Positions 45,301 through 56,769 of a stretch of 64,000 nt of DNA are shown here, in pieces. A program made the translations under genes and the position numbers. Origin of the DNA: Tubiluchus corallicola (Eukaryota > Priapulida > Priapulimorpha > Priapulimorphida > Tubiluchidae). Each line of letters opens with the position of its first letter. Position 1 is the stretch's first letter. The stretch covers positions 1-64,000 of the forward strand of contig JAQGDQ010000675.1 in the NCBI GenBank assembly GCA_030141605.1, given 5' to 3'. The notes beneath the pieces are model-generated. The model searched no databases, had not been told where the DNA came from, and saw nothing but the letters and a program-made list of their open reading frames with translations.

Positions 45301-48300
45301 TGTATATAGTTTTGCACTTTAGTTTTTTTAGTATGCACTGGACGCATTTGTCTTGAACAGTGTTGTTATGTTAACATTACGCTTAGGCTTAGTCAATTTT
45401 ATTATAATGAGTGAACCATTTTAATGACAAATAAAGAATTAATATATATATATATATGTTTTTGTTTGGATTCATAAGTGCATGATTTGCACATTCTTTT
45501 ATATTGGGTTATTCCATGTCAATTCACCCAAAATTTTGGATCATCTTCACTCGACCATCTTAGATTTCGATGAAACTTAACATCGGTATTGGGCCTTATG
45601 AGAATAGTTTATGTTCAAGATTTTAGGTCAATCGGTCCATCGGATCAGAAGTTGTGAGAATTTGAAATTTTGGGCTTTTCACACTCTTTCGCGTTTGCCT
45701 GAAATTTCAAATATTCACATCTCAATACCTACTGGAACAAAATTCACGGGAGAGATTAACAAAATACCTCGCATCAACTTCTGTAGAAACACGACCTGGC
45801 ACTATTTTCAGTATTTCCGAACCAAAAAGAACAAACAGCTTGTCAGCAGCTTCCGAAACTTGCTCAGCAACAGTCCTAGGGATAAAAAAAACATCGAAAT
45901 GAAATCATTCGTCAATGATTCATTTTTCAAAAGTTGGTAAATTTCAACGAGCTAGAAAAAAGTTACATAAGAAAACATCAAATTCTGCACTATCATTTTA
46001 TTTACAAAGCTTAGAATACTGTTACTTGAGCTTTAAATAAGCAGTTGTACAACAGTAATCTATAATAATAATAATAACAACAACAACAACAGCAACAACA
46101 ACAACAACAACAACAATAATAATAATAATAATAATCTTTATTTAAAGTCGGCTTTTGGGTCAACAATTAACATTAGCTCAAAGAGCTATTATCGCCGACT
46201 GTAAATAACAACCTACAACTGCATAACAGAGACTATTATTACCCCACTTTTACCCTAAATACCACGCGTCAGGCAGGGCAACAGCAGGTACCATTTTTAA
46301 AGTCTTTGGTATGACCCGGCTGCTGGTTCGAACTCACAACCTCCCAGACGGAAAGCACACGCATTACCACTAGACTAAACCGTCTGGTCAAGTATGCAAT
46401 CTGGGTCGATATCAAGCATAATTCTCTAAGTTGTAGGCTTGCCATATTAGAAAACTAGCAATACGGGACACTCTTAAAATCCCTTTCTATATTACTTTAT
46501 TTACAAACTTATACATGCCTACAAACCCGGACAAACATACTATACAAAAGTAGAGACATAAGCTAAAAACATAAAGCAAGGATTTTAATGGGTTATGAGG
46601 AAAGCAAAAGTATAATCATTTGAACATTATTTAATACAAGCTAAAACAATTATGTAAAGACGAAATCATTTGAAAATATTTATTTAATACAAACAACAGA
46701 GAAATATCATTATTATTATTTAATACAAGCAATATAGGTAATAAAAGAAATTCTGAGAAAGTGAAATTACTGCAAAATTCTTATTCAATAGAAACAATAT
46801 AAAAAATATATAAAATAATACAATATACAATATACAATATATATAATATACACAATACAATACAATACAATATAAAATTATTATTTAATACAAACAATAC
46901 ATAAAATAAACTAAAAAAGTTGTTTCATATGGAGACAAACAAAACTGAAAAATAGTTTCTCTTATGAAAAATATTTTTACGAAACATTTTACGAAATCAT
47001 ATTTTTATTATGAAATTATAATATTACAAAATTACAAATACTGAAATTATTACAAAACACGGGACATTTGGGTGTCCCAGAAAGATCAGTATGGGATAGG
47101 GGTCAAAATTACCAAATATGGGACATGTCCTGCATGTAAGGGGGACATCTGGAAACTCTGCTAAGATGAGACAAAAAAACAACCGTAAGTGTAAATGGTG
47201 CGGTGCATTTTAAAAACAATTAGTTCAGCTAACAAGAAAAGAAAATTAGCAGAAAGTGCAACGTTTTTATAACTAAAAATTTTCTAAAGTTGTCAAGTTT
47301 CTACGTAACATCAAATAGTATCAAGAGTTCAAGAGTTTTGCAAAAATTAATTAATGAATCTGTATTTGCAAGAAGGTATAGAAATTATATTATAGTATGA
47401 TTATTATTTGTACATACTTTCCATGCGTCTTCCCATATTGTATTGCACTATCAAAAAGTGGCTGGTACTGAGGCATTTGCGAGGCAGCCAGTACAAGGGA
47501 TGGATTCGTGGTTGCATCCGTTGGCTTGTATTGCTTCATGGCTAAAACAGAACAAAATTCAATTCAATTTATTTATTAACTCCGCAAGAATGATAAAAAT
47601 ACAGTATCAGGAATACATGCAATATTTCGAAGCAAAGGAGAAGGGCAGCGAAGAACCCGTAAGTTATCTAGTCAGCCACCCTTAAATAGCTATGATTAAA
47701 TAAAATTAATTTTGGCATCGTTCTCAATTTAAATTTGTATTCGGTTGATGTGTGTAATTGGCAATTAAATGATAGATATCGTAATACTGTAGAACATTTT
47801 AGTTTAAATAACGAAAGATTTACAATTCTAAAATACTGTGAATCATGCGAAGCAAACACAATAAAAATAACTTAAGATTTATAACATAACAGAAAATGCA
47901 TAATTTGAGCATTAACTAAAAAATCCGGCAAAAAAACAAAAAACAGTAGAATGATCAACCAAAGTTGTCGAGAAAAAATATAATAGATTAAACCAAGGAA
48001 AAATAAGGCAAATATAAAATCTATTGTTAAAATTTACGATTATTTGTCCATTAAATATTGTCAAGGTGTTATAGGGCTACAGACTTCTCTGTTATTTTTT
48101 CTGAAGTATTTCCAGCTTCTTGTTTTGAACAAACTATAGCCAATAGAACATTGATTAGTAATTACTTGTACCAAGCGGAACCTCATGAATGGCACCTAGT
48201 AAAAAAGCTTTCTGATCCAATGAAGCATTTTACTGTTAAAAAAGGTAACGAAAAAGCTGACAAAGAGGCAGTAACTTTCGGGCAGCCACTCTGTAAACAG

Positions 48301-49780
48301 TTTGTCTTTCGTGCACTCTGTCTCTGGTGAAGCAGACTTTAAACTACTTCACAGTTTGGCTAATTGGAAAAGGTTATCTCTTATCATTCATATCTCTTAT
48401 TTTTCCTTATTATCTTATTTTTCCTTAGCTTAACTTATTATATTCTGTTTATGAACATCTTTGGTTGATCATTCTACTGTTTTTTATCGGATTTTTTTAG
48501 TTAATGCTCACATTATCCATTTTCTGTTATGTTAAAAATTTTAAGTTACTTTTATTATGTTTGCATCGCATATTTACAGTATTTTAGAATTGTAAATTTT
48601 GGTTATTTAAATTATAATGTTCTACAATATTGCATTTCCCATCAGTTAATTGCCAATTACACACGTCAACAGAATTCAAATTTAAATTGAAAACGGTGCC
48701 AAAATTAATTTTACTTAATCGTTGCTATTTAAGGGTGGCTGACTAGATAACCTACGTGTTCTTCACTGCCCTTCTCCTTTGTTACGTAACATTGCATGCA
48801 TTCCTAATACTGTATTTTGTTAATTCTTGAGGAGTTAATAAACGAATTAAATTGAATCTTATCAAATTGTTATGGTTGCAATAGTGAAAACAGAGAAGTG
48901 ATTTATCTCAAAATAAACAGACTTGAACTCTGTTTATAAAAATGGCAGTTCAGTGCACTTTTACCGACACAATGTACTACAAAACGATCGTGGAAGAGAG
49001 CCGTTACAAAAGATTACAATAGCAAAGGTTTTGCTACTTTTTTTCAGTACTGATGATGGTAGCACTCTTCATGTAATAATCAATTGTACAGTCTGTAAAA
49101 TAAAAAATAGTAGTTCATGTAGCAAAGTAAAAATGAACAGTAGATTTTAAAAAGTGCTAAAATAGACACATTATTAATGTTTTGTCTTGAAGTGACCTCC
49201 TGAAAAATGAGATTTTTGCTACAGTGAAGGATAAGAGGTGAATAAAGTGAAATATTAATATTGAAGGAGATTCATAATTTCTTCAAGCTTTTCAGATGGA
49301 GGGGTCATTCGCATACCACTTATCGTATTACCACCTTGTAAGGCAACAGATAAACGCTGGAATAAAAAGCTTGTAGACCTAGTCTCCCCTGTGGCACAAC
49401 TGAATTCGTTTAACAAAAGTACCAAGATATTTTTCCTTCAGCGCCAATAGTGCCAACAGTTTCAACAGCAATTGGTATAAAATTGAAATTTGGCAGAAGA
49501 TTGTTGTATTTCCTACATTTTCTGTTTTCGGCTAACTGAGCTGCATAACCAGCGTAACTGGATGAGCCAACCAAATTTGAGTGTGCCAATGTATCAACAC
49601 AAGTAAAATCCCAAAGTTAGTTCCAAACTATCAATGTGTTACAATTCATTACAAGTACAGGAATTTGTTATGCAACAAATGAAAGGTGGTGTATTTTATT
49701 AAAGCTGTCTCACCTTCAAAGTCTCCGGTGTCAGCAACCACAGTAGTCACTGCTTTCAACTGCTCTAGCTGACTTGCCAT
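36227..49780 (-). CDS. TALDO1: Transaldolase, complete, 9 exons
   Basis: Class I aldolase-type enzyme of the cytosolic pentose-phosphate pathway, moving a dihydroxyacetone unit from sedoheptulose-7-phosphate to glyceraldehyde-3-phosphate. Minus-strand exons: 49780-49714, 47541-47418, 45875-45768, 43397-43266, 42248-42188, 42094-41980, 38932-38803, 38061-37994, 36393-36227. All junctions are GT-AG and in phase; 972 nt = 323 residues. Asp17 (VADTGD), Asn35 (DATTNPS), Glu96 (RVSTEVD) and the Schiff-base Lys132 ([12 protein letters not shown]) fall at the numbers known for E. coli TalB, which supports both the start and the splice model. [21 protein letters not shown] and [11 protein letters not shown] follow. 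The start ATG has the context gccATGG. A possible acceptor lies 28 nt upstream (49808), so a 5' non-coding exon is likely. Introns are rich in repeats. Confidence 0.97.
36700..37300. repeat. Dispersed repeat in TALDO intron 8 (family of 52659-53228)
   Basis: Ordered similarity with 52780-53140 (gaagtacagtgctactgtaa, tcagtgtgttgtacta, gcgcgaacgtgaaattgtgt). Its left part is similar to 60450-60640 (gcgtttctgataattaaata-like). Ends not defined here. Confidence 0.7.
37994..38061 (-). CDS. TALDO1: TALDO exon 8
   Basis: Encodes [18 protein letters not shown] then CPDT. Acceptor ttatag, donor GTAAAA. Confidence 0.94.
38463..38540. repeat. TG/TGCG microsatellite
   Basis: Interrupted (TG)n with cgtgcgtgcgtg blocks, in TALDO intron 7. 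Confidence 0.85.
38803..38932 (-). CDS. TALDO1: TALDO exon 7
   Basis: Encodes [31 protein letters not shown] and LAGCDLLTI. Acceptor ccccag, donor GTAGTG. Confidence 0.95.
39052..40630. repeat. 37-bp satellite array, about 43 copies, in TALDO intron 6
   Basis: Unit ctacgtctcatgcatgta + [tc]gatcatcaatgatac, 37 bp, nearly invariant apart from one T/C site and rare variants (atatc, a one-base loss near 40001, tatgtctc at 40560). Begins about 120 bp from exon 7. Confidence 0.97.
41980..42094 (-). CDS. TALDO1: TALDO exon 6
   Basis: Encodes [20 protein letters not shown] then [18 protein letters not shown]. Donor GTGAGT. Confidence 0.95.
42188..42248 (-). CDS. TALDO1: TALDO exon 5
   Basis: Short exon encoding [20 protein letters not shown]. 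Donor GTAAGG. Confidence 0.95.
42590..43110. repeat. Degenerate short tandem array that switches strand
   Basis: Up to about 42880, irregular approximately 18-20-bp units contain catttggac / tatttggac. From about 42885 the complementary words gtccaaatg and cctatatgtcc take over. The end holds a perfect 37-bp doublet (aattacctatgtgcccaaga...). In TALDO intron 4. Confidence 0.7.
43266..43397 (-). CDS. TALDO1: TALDO exon 4 (catalytic lysine)
   Basis: Encodes [20 protein letters not shown] then [19 protein letters not shown], with the Schiff-base lysine at residue 132. Confidence 0.97.
43948..44389. mobile_element. TA-flanked MITE, complete
   Basis: 442 bp between TA dinucleotides, in TALDO intron 3. 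The ends are CAGACAACCTCGGGTATAAG and, reverse-complemented, CAGTCAACCCCGGATATAAG. Subterminal copies of tataaggga / tcccttata. Same family as 11741-12075. No transposase. Confidence 0.8.
45040..45460. repeat. AT-rich tgtaatgta-type irregular repeat
   Basis: Two loosely repeated approximately 75-bp segments (tgtaatgtaa...atgtcaaatgtat), followed by aataaagaattaatatatat at 45431-45456, like a retroelement 3' tail. In TALDO intron 3. Confidence 0.45.
45768..45875 (-). CDS. TALDO1: TALDO exon 3
   Basis: Encodes [20 protein letters not shown] then [15 protein letters not shown], with catalytic Glu96. Acceptor ccctag, donor GTATTT. Confidence 0.95.
46060..46390 (-). mobile_element. tRNA-derived SINE with (ATT)n tail
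   Basis: On the minus strand the head (46388-46310) has tagtctagtggtaatgcg (A box) and gagttcgaaccagc (B box) with tRNA-like spacing. A body of about 170 bp follows, then an end aaagattattattatt that runs into (AAT/AAC)n at 46060-46135. In TALDO intron 2. The family is not identified. Confidence 0.75.
46400..47170. repeat. AT-rich repetitive stretch in TALDO intron 2
   Basis: Repeated ttatttaatacaa words (46620-46900) and ATACA runs. The flanks carry cgggacac... (about 46455) and ...gtccc / gggacat (47050-47150), possibly degenerate element ends. No gene. Confidence 0.4.
47418..47541 (-). CDS. TALDO1: TALDO exon 2
   Basis: Encodes [20 protein letters not shown] then [20 protein letters not shown], with catalytic Asn35. 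Acceptor ttttag, donor GTATGT. Confidence 0.96.
47553..48005 (-). repeat. Inverted-repeat arm, left
   Basis: Reverse complement of 48405-48862, roughly 85% identical by eye, e.g. agtagaatgatcaaccaaag against ctttggttgatcattctact. Its outer end attcaattcaatttattta resembles a non-LTR element tail. Confidence 0.85.
48006..48404. other. Spacer between inverted arms
   Basis: About 400 bp containing a 90-codon frame (48058-48330) that I do not recognise. It starts without a plausible context and is probably chance or a decayed element fragment. Confidence 0.4.
48405..48862 (+). repeat. Inverted-repeat arm, right
   Basis: Partner of 47553-48005. Ends ggagttaataaacgaattaa, then attgaat. The word gggtggctgac links it to 18890-19080. 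Confidence 0.85.
49265..49600 (-). pseudogene. Retroelement (non-LTR) C-terminal domain fragment
   Basis: On the minus strand 49596-49450 reads [20 protein letters not shown], then [20 protein letters not shown] and [10 protein letters not shown]. After a frameshift [17 protein letters not shown] follows (about 49350-49300). This order is typical of the conserved tail seen after reverse transcriptases in many invertebrate retroelements. Decayed and isolated in TALDO intron 1. Confidence 0.6.
49714..49780 (-). CDS. TALDO1: TALDO exon 1 (first coding exon)
   Basis: ATG 49780 in gccATGG; encodes [20 protein letters not shown] then FE plus one base. Donor GTGAGA. An in-frame extension upstream stops at a likely acceptor (tttag/atactcc at 49808). 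Confidence 0.93.
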
Positions 49781-50291
49781 GGCTAGTGTTCTCTTCAACC
49801 TGGAGTATCTAAAATAAATTTTAATAAATTGCTGCGTGACCACCTTAATTTATGGAAATGAAAAAATAGACTGAGATCTTGCAAAAATAATGAACAAGCG
49901 AGGTTACAATTATCAATCTTCCCAATTACCACTAACTCTATGCCATCAAACCAGGCACACACTTCCGAGGTAAAACGCAACGTGACTTTGCATTTTTTGC
50001 GTCATTTTCGCCAAGCTTTCATGTTGTACACGAACGCGATTTCTTCGACACCAGTCTTAGCTGCCTGAGGTCTTGCACATAAGGAATTTTAAGAATATTA
50101 AGGAATGATTATTAAATGTTATGATAAAGAGCTGGTCGACGTGGTCGTGTTAAGCGACGTGTTTGATGCTCTTGAAACAAACACTCTTGAATCAATCTTG
50201 CCTATAACACCATATATATCATTGCATGTTAAACTTACCAGACGAATTTCGTCTTCGTGGCTGTGAAACTACAACGCGATTATCATAAAAT

Positions 50292-50520
<229 letters not shown>

Positions 50521-50879
50521 TGGTGTTGTTGTTGTTGTTTTTGTTCTAAGGCATCGAACATTCAAGCCTGTATTGCAGACATATGAGTAAATTAGAAAAT
50601 AATAAATTTTATGAATTCACCAGAGCCAACTTGAAAGACACGCAAAAAATATACAATTTGAGTGCAAAACAACAACTTATTTCAAAAATATGACTTTAAA
50701 ACAACAAATTAAGTAAAAGTAGATTTATTAATCTTAATTGCTAAGTAGCATAAAGCTATTTTTACTCTGATTCTTAATTTTAGTTTCCTAAATCAGTGAT
50801 ATCAGTCTTTGTGGTAAATTAGCACTTGACACTTATTTGCAGGCACAGTCTTCATCATCCCAGAACTAAATTAATTTTT

Positions 50880-51120
50880 TGGCAAGCTAAAGTTTTTATT
50901 GCTGATTCGAAATACATTCGGTGCGATTCGAATTAAAAAGGCAAAAATTCGACTCAATTCGATTTCTGGTTGCGTTTGCTCACCCCACAGGCCAACCCTT
51001 ATTAAAAATGCACTAGCGGTCAGCGCATGCGTTTGAGTGAACGCCGAGACAGAAAATTCAGCCAGAAAAAGGTTCATTGCCCTTTTGGGGGGTCAAGACC
51101 CGCAGTTTGGAAACCACTGA
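50880..51120. mobile_element. hAT-like terminal fragment
   Basis: The right end, reverse-complemented, reads CAGTGGTTTCCAAACTGCGG then GTCTTGACCCCCC, a common hAT tip. To the left are attcgaattcgatt words resembling the element at 56128-56522. Only one end is clear. Confidence 0.45.
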
Positions 51121-51590
51121 TCTAGATACTAAATTTTGGGTCACGCCGAAGTGTTTTAATATATTTTATCATTTATCAGTTTTCTGTAAATTGCAGCTTG
51201 AAACTAATGTCAAATAAATTATTACTATTGACGTTGTAAGACCGTAACTGATAGTGGAGCGAACCTACTTGCAATTTTAAAATGAAAAAGCAAGATATGT
51301 GAAGAATTCAAGACTGAAGGATATTCACTTTTATGATCACTAGGCCACACGGCAACTTGTGATCAAGACAGATTGTGTACCCTCATCAGACAAATCTTAC
51401 GTGTCACCTAATCTAACATGATAATCAATTTATTTATTCACTTCATTAATTAACGTTTCTATTTTGATCGTTTTAATAGTTTCACATTTTCTCTTTTACC
51501 ATTTCTTTAGTTCATTCATATTTTTCCTGTTACCTTCAAGATTAGTCATCGTCATCATACTCATCATGAACATCTTCATCGCCATCGCCA
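51121..51590. other. Intergenic, nothing recognised
   Basis: AT-rich, with no repeat or domain seen. Confidence 0.4.
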
Positions 51591-52240
51591 TCCACATTAC
51601 CACCACTGCTACACTGCTGCTGCGACCACCACCACCGCCACTACCATCAACACCACAAGAACCACCACCACCACCTTCATCATCAATCTTACCACGGCCG
51701 TCATCAACAAAACCACCTTATCATCCACCACCATCACCACCATCACCGCCACTACCATCAACACCACAAGAACCACCACCACCACCTTCATCATCAATCT
51801 TACCACGACCGTCATCAACACCACCACCTTATCATCCACCACCATCACCACCATCACCGCCACTACCATCAACACCACAAGAACCACCACCACCACCTTC
51901 ATCATCAATCTTACCACGACCGTCATCAACACCACCACCTTATCATCCACCACCATCACTACCATCACCGTCACTACCACCACCACCACCACCACCATCA
52001 CCACCACCACCAACACCACCACCACCACCATCACCACCACCACCAACACCACCACCACCACCACAACCACTACTACTGCCATTGCCATTACCATCAACAC
52101 CACAAGAACCACCACCCCCACCTTCATCATCAATCTTACCACGACCGCCATCAACATCACTGCCTTATCATCCACCATCATCACCATATCGTCTACCACC
52201 AGTCCATCATCACCAGCTCAATCAGCACCACCACCGCTGC
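51591..52240. repeat. CCA-rich trinucleotide array with 111-bp higher-order unit
   Basis: Dominated by CCA/TCA triplets. The phrase ctaccatcaacaccacaaga recurs at 51641, 51752 and 51863 (111-bp steps), and again near 52088 after a pure CCA expansion. The 260-codon proline-rich plus frame and the valine/methionine-rich minus frame follow from the triplet repeat. No signal peptide or domain. Confidence 0.92.
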
Positions 52241-52658
52241 CACTAAGACTGGGGAGTGTTGTCGGTCTGACTGCGCATGTCTGAAGCCACATTTCGCTGA
52301 AGCCAGATCTCGTCAGGTGCGTGCAGTAACATGACCAGAACCGATGCTTCAATCAATTAATTTATCATGTCTGCATAAGCTTGCCCAAATTGCGGTGTCC
52401 ATTATAAACCATTACCAATTGCACTTTGCTTGTTACAACTGCATCTGTGAGTGACTTGTTTAATCCTCTCTACTCGACATCTGTACATGTCACGCGCCAT
52501 TCAACTACCGCACAATCAGTTGTCATTAAACAGAAATGGTCAAATCACAACTTAATTTAGAACAATACAGCGTAGGTCACTGAGATATTAAACGTAAATC
52601 AAACACGAGCTGCACTGTTATTGAATTGAATTGAATTTATAGAAATGATAAAAGCGTA

Positions 52659-53228
52659 TTAAAACAAAACTGGACCCAATCTCAAACTGCAGGTCAAAAC
52701 AATCTACTCTATAAAATATTGAAAGGAAACATACTGTTCTTTCAAAAATGACTTGCGTGAAAGAATTATTAACATAATGTTCAACAGTAAAAATATTCCA
52801 TGAGCGTGTTGCACGTGTTCGCGAAAGCGAAAATTGAAGTACAGTGCTACTGTAAGATATTCAGTGTGTTGTACTAATGTTAGGCTAGTTTTAAGATAAA
52901 AATTCAAATTTCAAATTTACCGCTGTGCTCACGCATGAGCTGTCGAACGTGTACACTTCGTCACCAACTACCATATCTGAACTGAGAGGTACAGCACCTA
53001 TTTTTTGTGCAATACATTTCAGAAATGCAGGCGCTAGTGTCCGTCTAACTGGCGAATGGCAAAATGCAAGTAACAGCGAAGAACTAGTGGCGCGAACGTG
53101 AAATTGTGTTTGTGTGGTTATACTTTTTCACGTAAGTCATTTTTGAAAAAATAGTATGTTTCATTCAATATTTTAAAGAGTGGATTGTTTTGACCAGCAA
53201 TTTAAGATCGAGTCCGGTTTTGCTTTAA
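52659..53228. mobile_element. TTAA-flanked element with about 65-bp inverted ends
   Basis: Both ends read TTAA, then A[AG]CAAAAC[TC]GGAC; the similarity continues for about 65 bp (ggtcaaaacaatc[tc]actct, aaaatattga). The interior is shared with 36700-37300. No transposase. Confidence 0.78.
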
Positions 53229-54784
53229 AGAAATAAGAAACTGTGTCAGCTGTTCTAACAAACGTTTTCACCTAGTTTGCCAAACATAATGAGACTTGCT
53301 GTAAATTTTAAAAATAATGACATACGAATTTGCCTTGTTAATTTAAAAGTTATGTATCATTGCAAAAATGCAAAAAGATGACCCTAAAGTTTTTTGACAT
53401 TTATACGTAACCGTTTGTGACGTTATAGCGGTAATTTTCAAGGTATTACACAATTTTCTTCTTAGAATATCATGACCAAAATTTTGGCGCTTTGATAATT
53501 TTCTACCACTCTCTTTTTTCGTCGATTACTCTTTCATTGGTGACTCTTCATTTCCGAGTTTAGATGAATTTAGCGGAAACGTATTTTTATCACTGTGTTT
53601 GACCATTGTGTTTCTGGCTTTTTTATACACACGCGTCAATAAATTTTTCATTATCACTTTACAATCGTTCATGGGTAGCAATTTGATATACATACTTCTT
53701 GTAAGAAAAAGCACATCGTAGCCAAAACTCTTTGTATACGAAATGCAAATGTTTGTTTATAGTTGTTGTGGTAGAAATTTGCTTTTACACAAAAACTCCA
53801 TCCACACGTAGAAAATAGACTGTTAATGTGGTTGTAGCGCTTTAAAACTCCTACGGGGCCACACTACTCGAAATAGGTCTTATATAAGACCTATGACTTT
53901 TTTGCTGCTGTATCAGTACAGACATAACTAAATGATTATAAATTAGGTACTGTTCTATTCAGGTGAATCTCCGCTATCCAATCATGTTATTTGTTTAAAC
54001 ATTTATAAGTGATTTAATTGGATAAAAAAAACACACCCTCTTCAGGCGCCCCAGCTTAGCCTATTGAGTAGCTTAGTCTGGTGTACACTTGCGTGATCGT
54101 AGAGACTATTTTATTCATCACCTCCTTGCTACAGTGAAAGCTACAGCCAAGTGATTTTCACAAAAACTATCAAATATAATTGTTGCTTAGTGAGAGCAGT
54201 TTGTTCATGAACCCCTGCAAAATGCAGCAAACGCTTATGGTCCCTCTAAAGGAGTTAATATTTCTTGTCTCGTGTAAAATACTAAAAAGACACACAGGCT
54301 CCTTTTAAAATACCCTTAAAGAAAAGGGCAACCCTTCTAGGGGGTTAGGCTTATTTCAATGTTCGTGAAAACACTTAGAAGAATTTAGTAGTTAAACTGC
54401 AATAAGCACCTCGTGTAAAAGCACTATAAAGTCGCTATCACTTCATACTTGGACGCTCCCATTTTGAATGCCCATTCTTCTTCCAATGACGTCATTCGTC
54501 TTGAAGAAAAGTAGCGCACTGTCAATCTTCATCAAAAGTTTAATAAGTTTTTACATAAAAATAGATATCCACTTTTGTGATATTTTTGCGTGAACATTAG
54601 GTAAGCTGCAGAAATTTGAATTAGTTTAAGCAACGCACGCTCACGAAAGGCCACGATGCGCTTACGAAAAGTCACGAAGTCTCTCAGTTACGTCACAATA
54701 TTCAAATGAATGGCGGCAACCAAAACGCCTGAAAATTTTCATTGAAAGGTAGAATATTTTAAATTTATGCTTTATAAGCGATTC
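53229..54784. other. Intergenic, nothing recognised
   Basis: About 1.5 kb. A 62-codon minus frame at 53526-53714 has no recognisable domain. No tandem or inverted structure found. Confidence 0.4.
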
Positions 54785-54890
54785 TTTGCAAGTTACTTTA
54801 TTACATTTTTCTTATTTTAAGTGTTAATAGTAAAATAAAGCCAACATACTGAATGACTTGTTCTTTCCTTTAAGTTATATTTAAACCTTC
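54785..54890. repeat. Single-copy relative of the 72-bp repeat
   Basis: Shares gcaagtt...ttacatttttctta and aagtg[ta]taa[ct]agta[ga]aataaa, then gacttgt[ct]ctttccttt with 35530-35620. One unit only. Confidence 0.6.
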
Positions 54891-55262
54891 ACCAGACAAT
54901 GGAACTCGCAATCATCAATCTCTTATTCAAGATTCACAAAGACGGACAAGAAAGAGACAATGCGCCCAGCGGCGGTGAGATACCGCATTCGGTCAGCGCA
55001 GATGGCCAGCTACTGTGCAATATTGACCAGTGTGACGCAACGTTGACCGTTACTGGCGAACCGTTGATGAAATAAGTAGCTCTAATGAGCGCTTTCGTTG
55101 ACGGAATAAGAGGTCAGTGAGGTGCGTATGTTAGACACAATGAGATAAGATCTGTCGAAACTTGAACAACTAGTTTTCTCATTTTAACAATGATATTAAA
55201 ATTGACAATGACGACAATGTTCATGATGCTGACGACGGCGACACTTATTATATGCCTGCATG

Positions 55263-55758
<496 letters not shown>

Positions 55759-55766
55759 CCTGCATG

Positions 55767-56119
55767 GCATAGGGCCTGATATAGTTTATTTGATACATCA
55801 CTGATTTATACAATTCGACAAGCTGCTTACTGAAATTAATTACAATATTTAGAAGTATTAGCGACTAGGCCTATATTTATATAATATATTTAAATCATGC
55901 ATATTTATGGTATATATGTAATACTAATGAAGTCATATAAATTGAAAAAAAATTATTACTAATAATAAGTTATTTTATTTACACAACATAATTACATATA
56001 TATGGTACGCATGTGAAAGGGAAAGGCTATAAGTTTATTATAATTATTACTAGTAATTATTGTATGTACACTAATTATTGAATAGTTGATGTTATCTACG
56101 AAGTCACGAATATTAGATC
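55767..56119. other. AT-rich intergenic, nothing recognised
   Basis: No gene or repeat seen. Confidence 0.4.
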
Positions 56120-56127
56120 TGTAATCA

Positions 56128-56522
56128 TTAGGGGTGAACATCGACCGTCGAGTTCGATTCGAACGAGTTTTTTAATTCGAAATTGATTCGAATCTAAAAT
56201 TATAGTTTCGAATAATTCAGTACTTGAACCACATACGTTCTTTTGTCATTAAAACGTTTAAACGTCACGCAATTAGCACAATTTAGTAGCGACCTCTGTG
56301 CGCAATTTTTAAACTAATTATCGGTGCTTCTATTGCAGAGCAAAATCGAGTAATATGCACGATCTTCGTAAAACCGCGTTACGCTGAGGGTTCGAAAACT
56401 TGTTCGAAAATCTTTCAAACTCAATTCGCATTCGAAATGCTGAAATTCGATTTGATTCGAATTCGAAAGTCACTAATTCGGTTTGATTCGAATTCGATTT
56501 CTGGTAGAGAATGCTCACCCCT
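56128..56522. mobile_element. hAT-type MITE rich in ATTCGA words
   Basis: The ends AGGGGTGAACAT and (reverse complement) AGGGGTGAGCAT are flanked by TGTAATCA at 56120-56127 and 56523-56530. Two extra T precede the left tip. Internal attcga/tcgaat repeats on both sides give subterminal inverted structure. Confidence 0.75.
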
Positions 56523-56769
56523 TGTAATCACTGACCATATATTTTGTTTTTTTCTAGAAAGACGTCATCTTATGTAGACAATTCAATTTGTTTTAAGTTT
56601 ATTTATCAGCTTTGGTATAAAGAAACCGTCTCATGTGCAAAACGGATTATTGTGATTCTGGTAGCGTCTAGCAGTGGATCATGAATACAATATTTGCCAC
56701 AGTCGTTTCCGGCTGTTACCGTTGCCGGGTTTAAATCAGAAGAAAACATTCGTCTTGAAATTTTACATT

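Noticed and set aside
46310-46390. Possible functional tRNA gene
   Set aside because: A and B boxes are present, but the stems do not close well and the sequence continues into a SINE body and trinucleotide tail.
48058-48330. 90-codon frame between inverted-repeat arms
   Set aside because: No domain recognised; it lies in an intron, opposite to the gene, within repetitive DNA.
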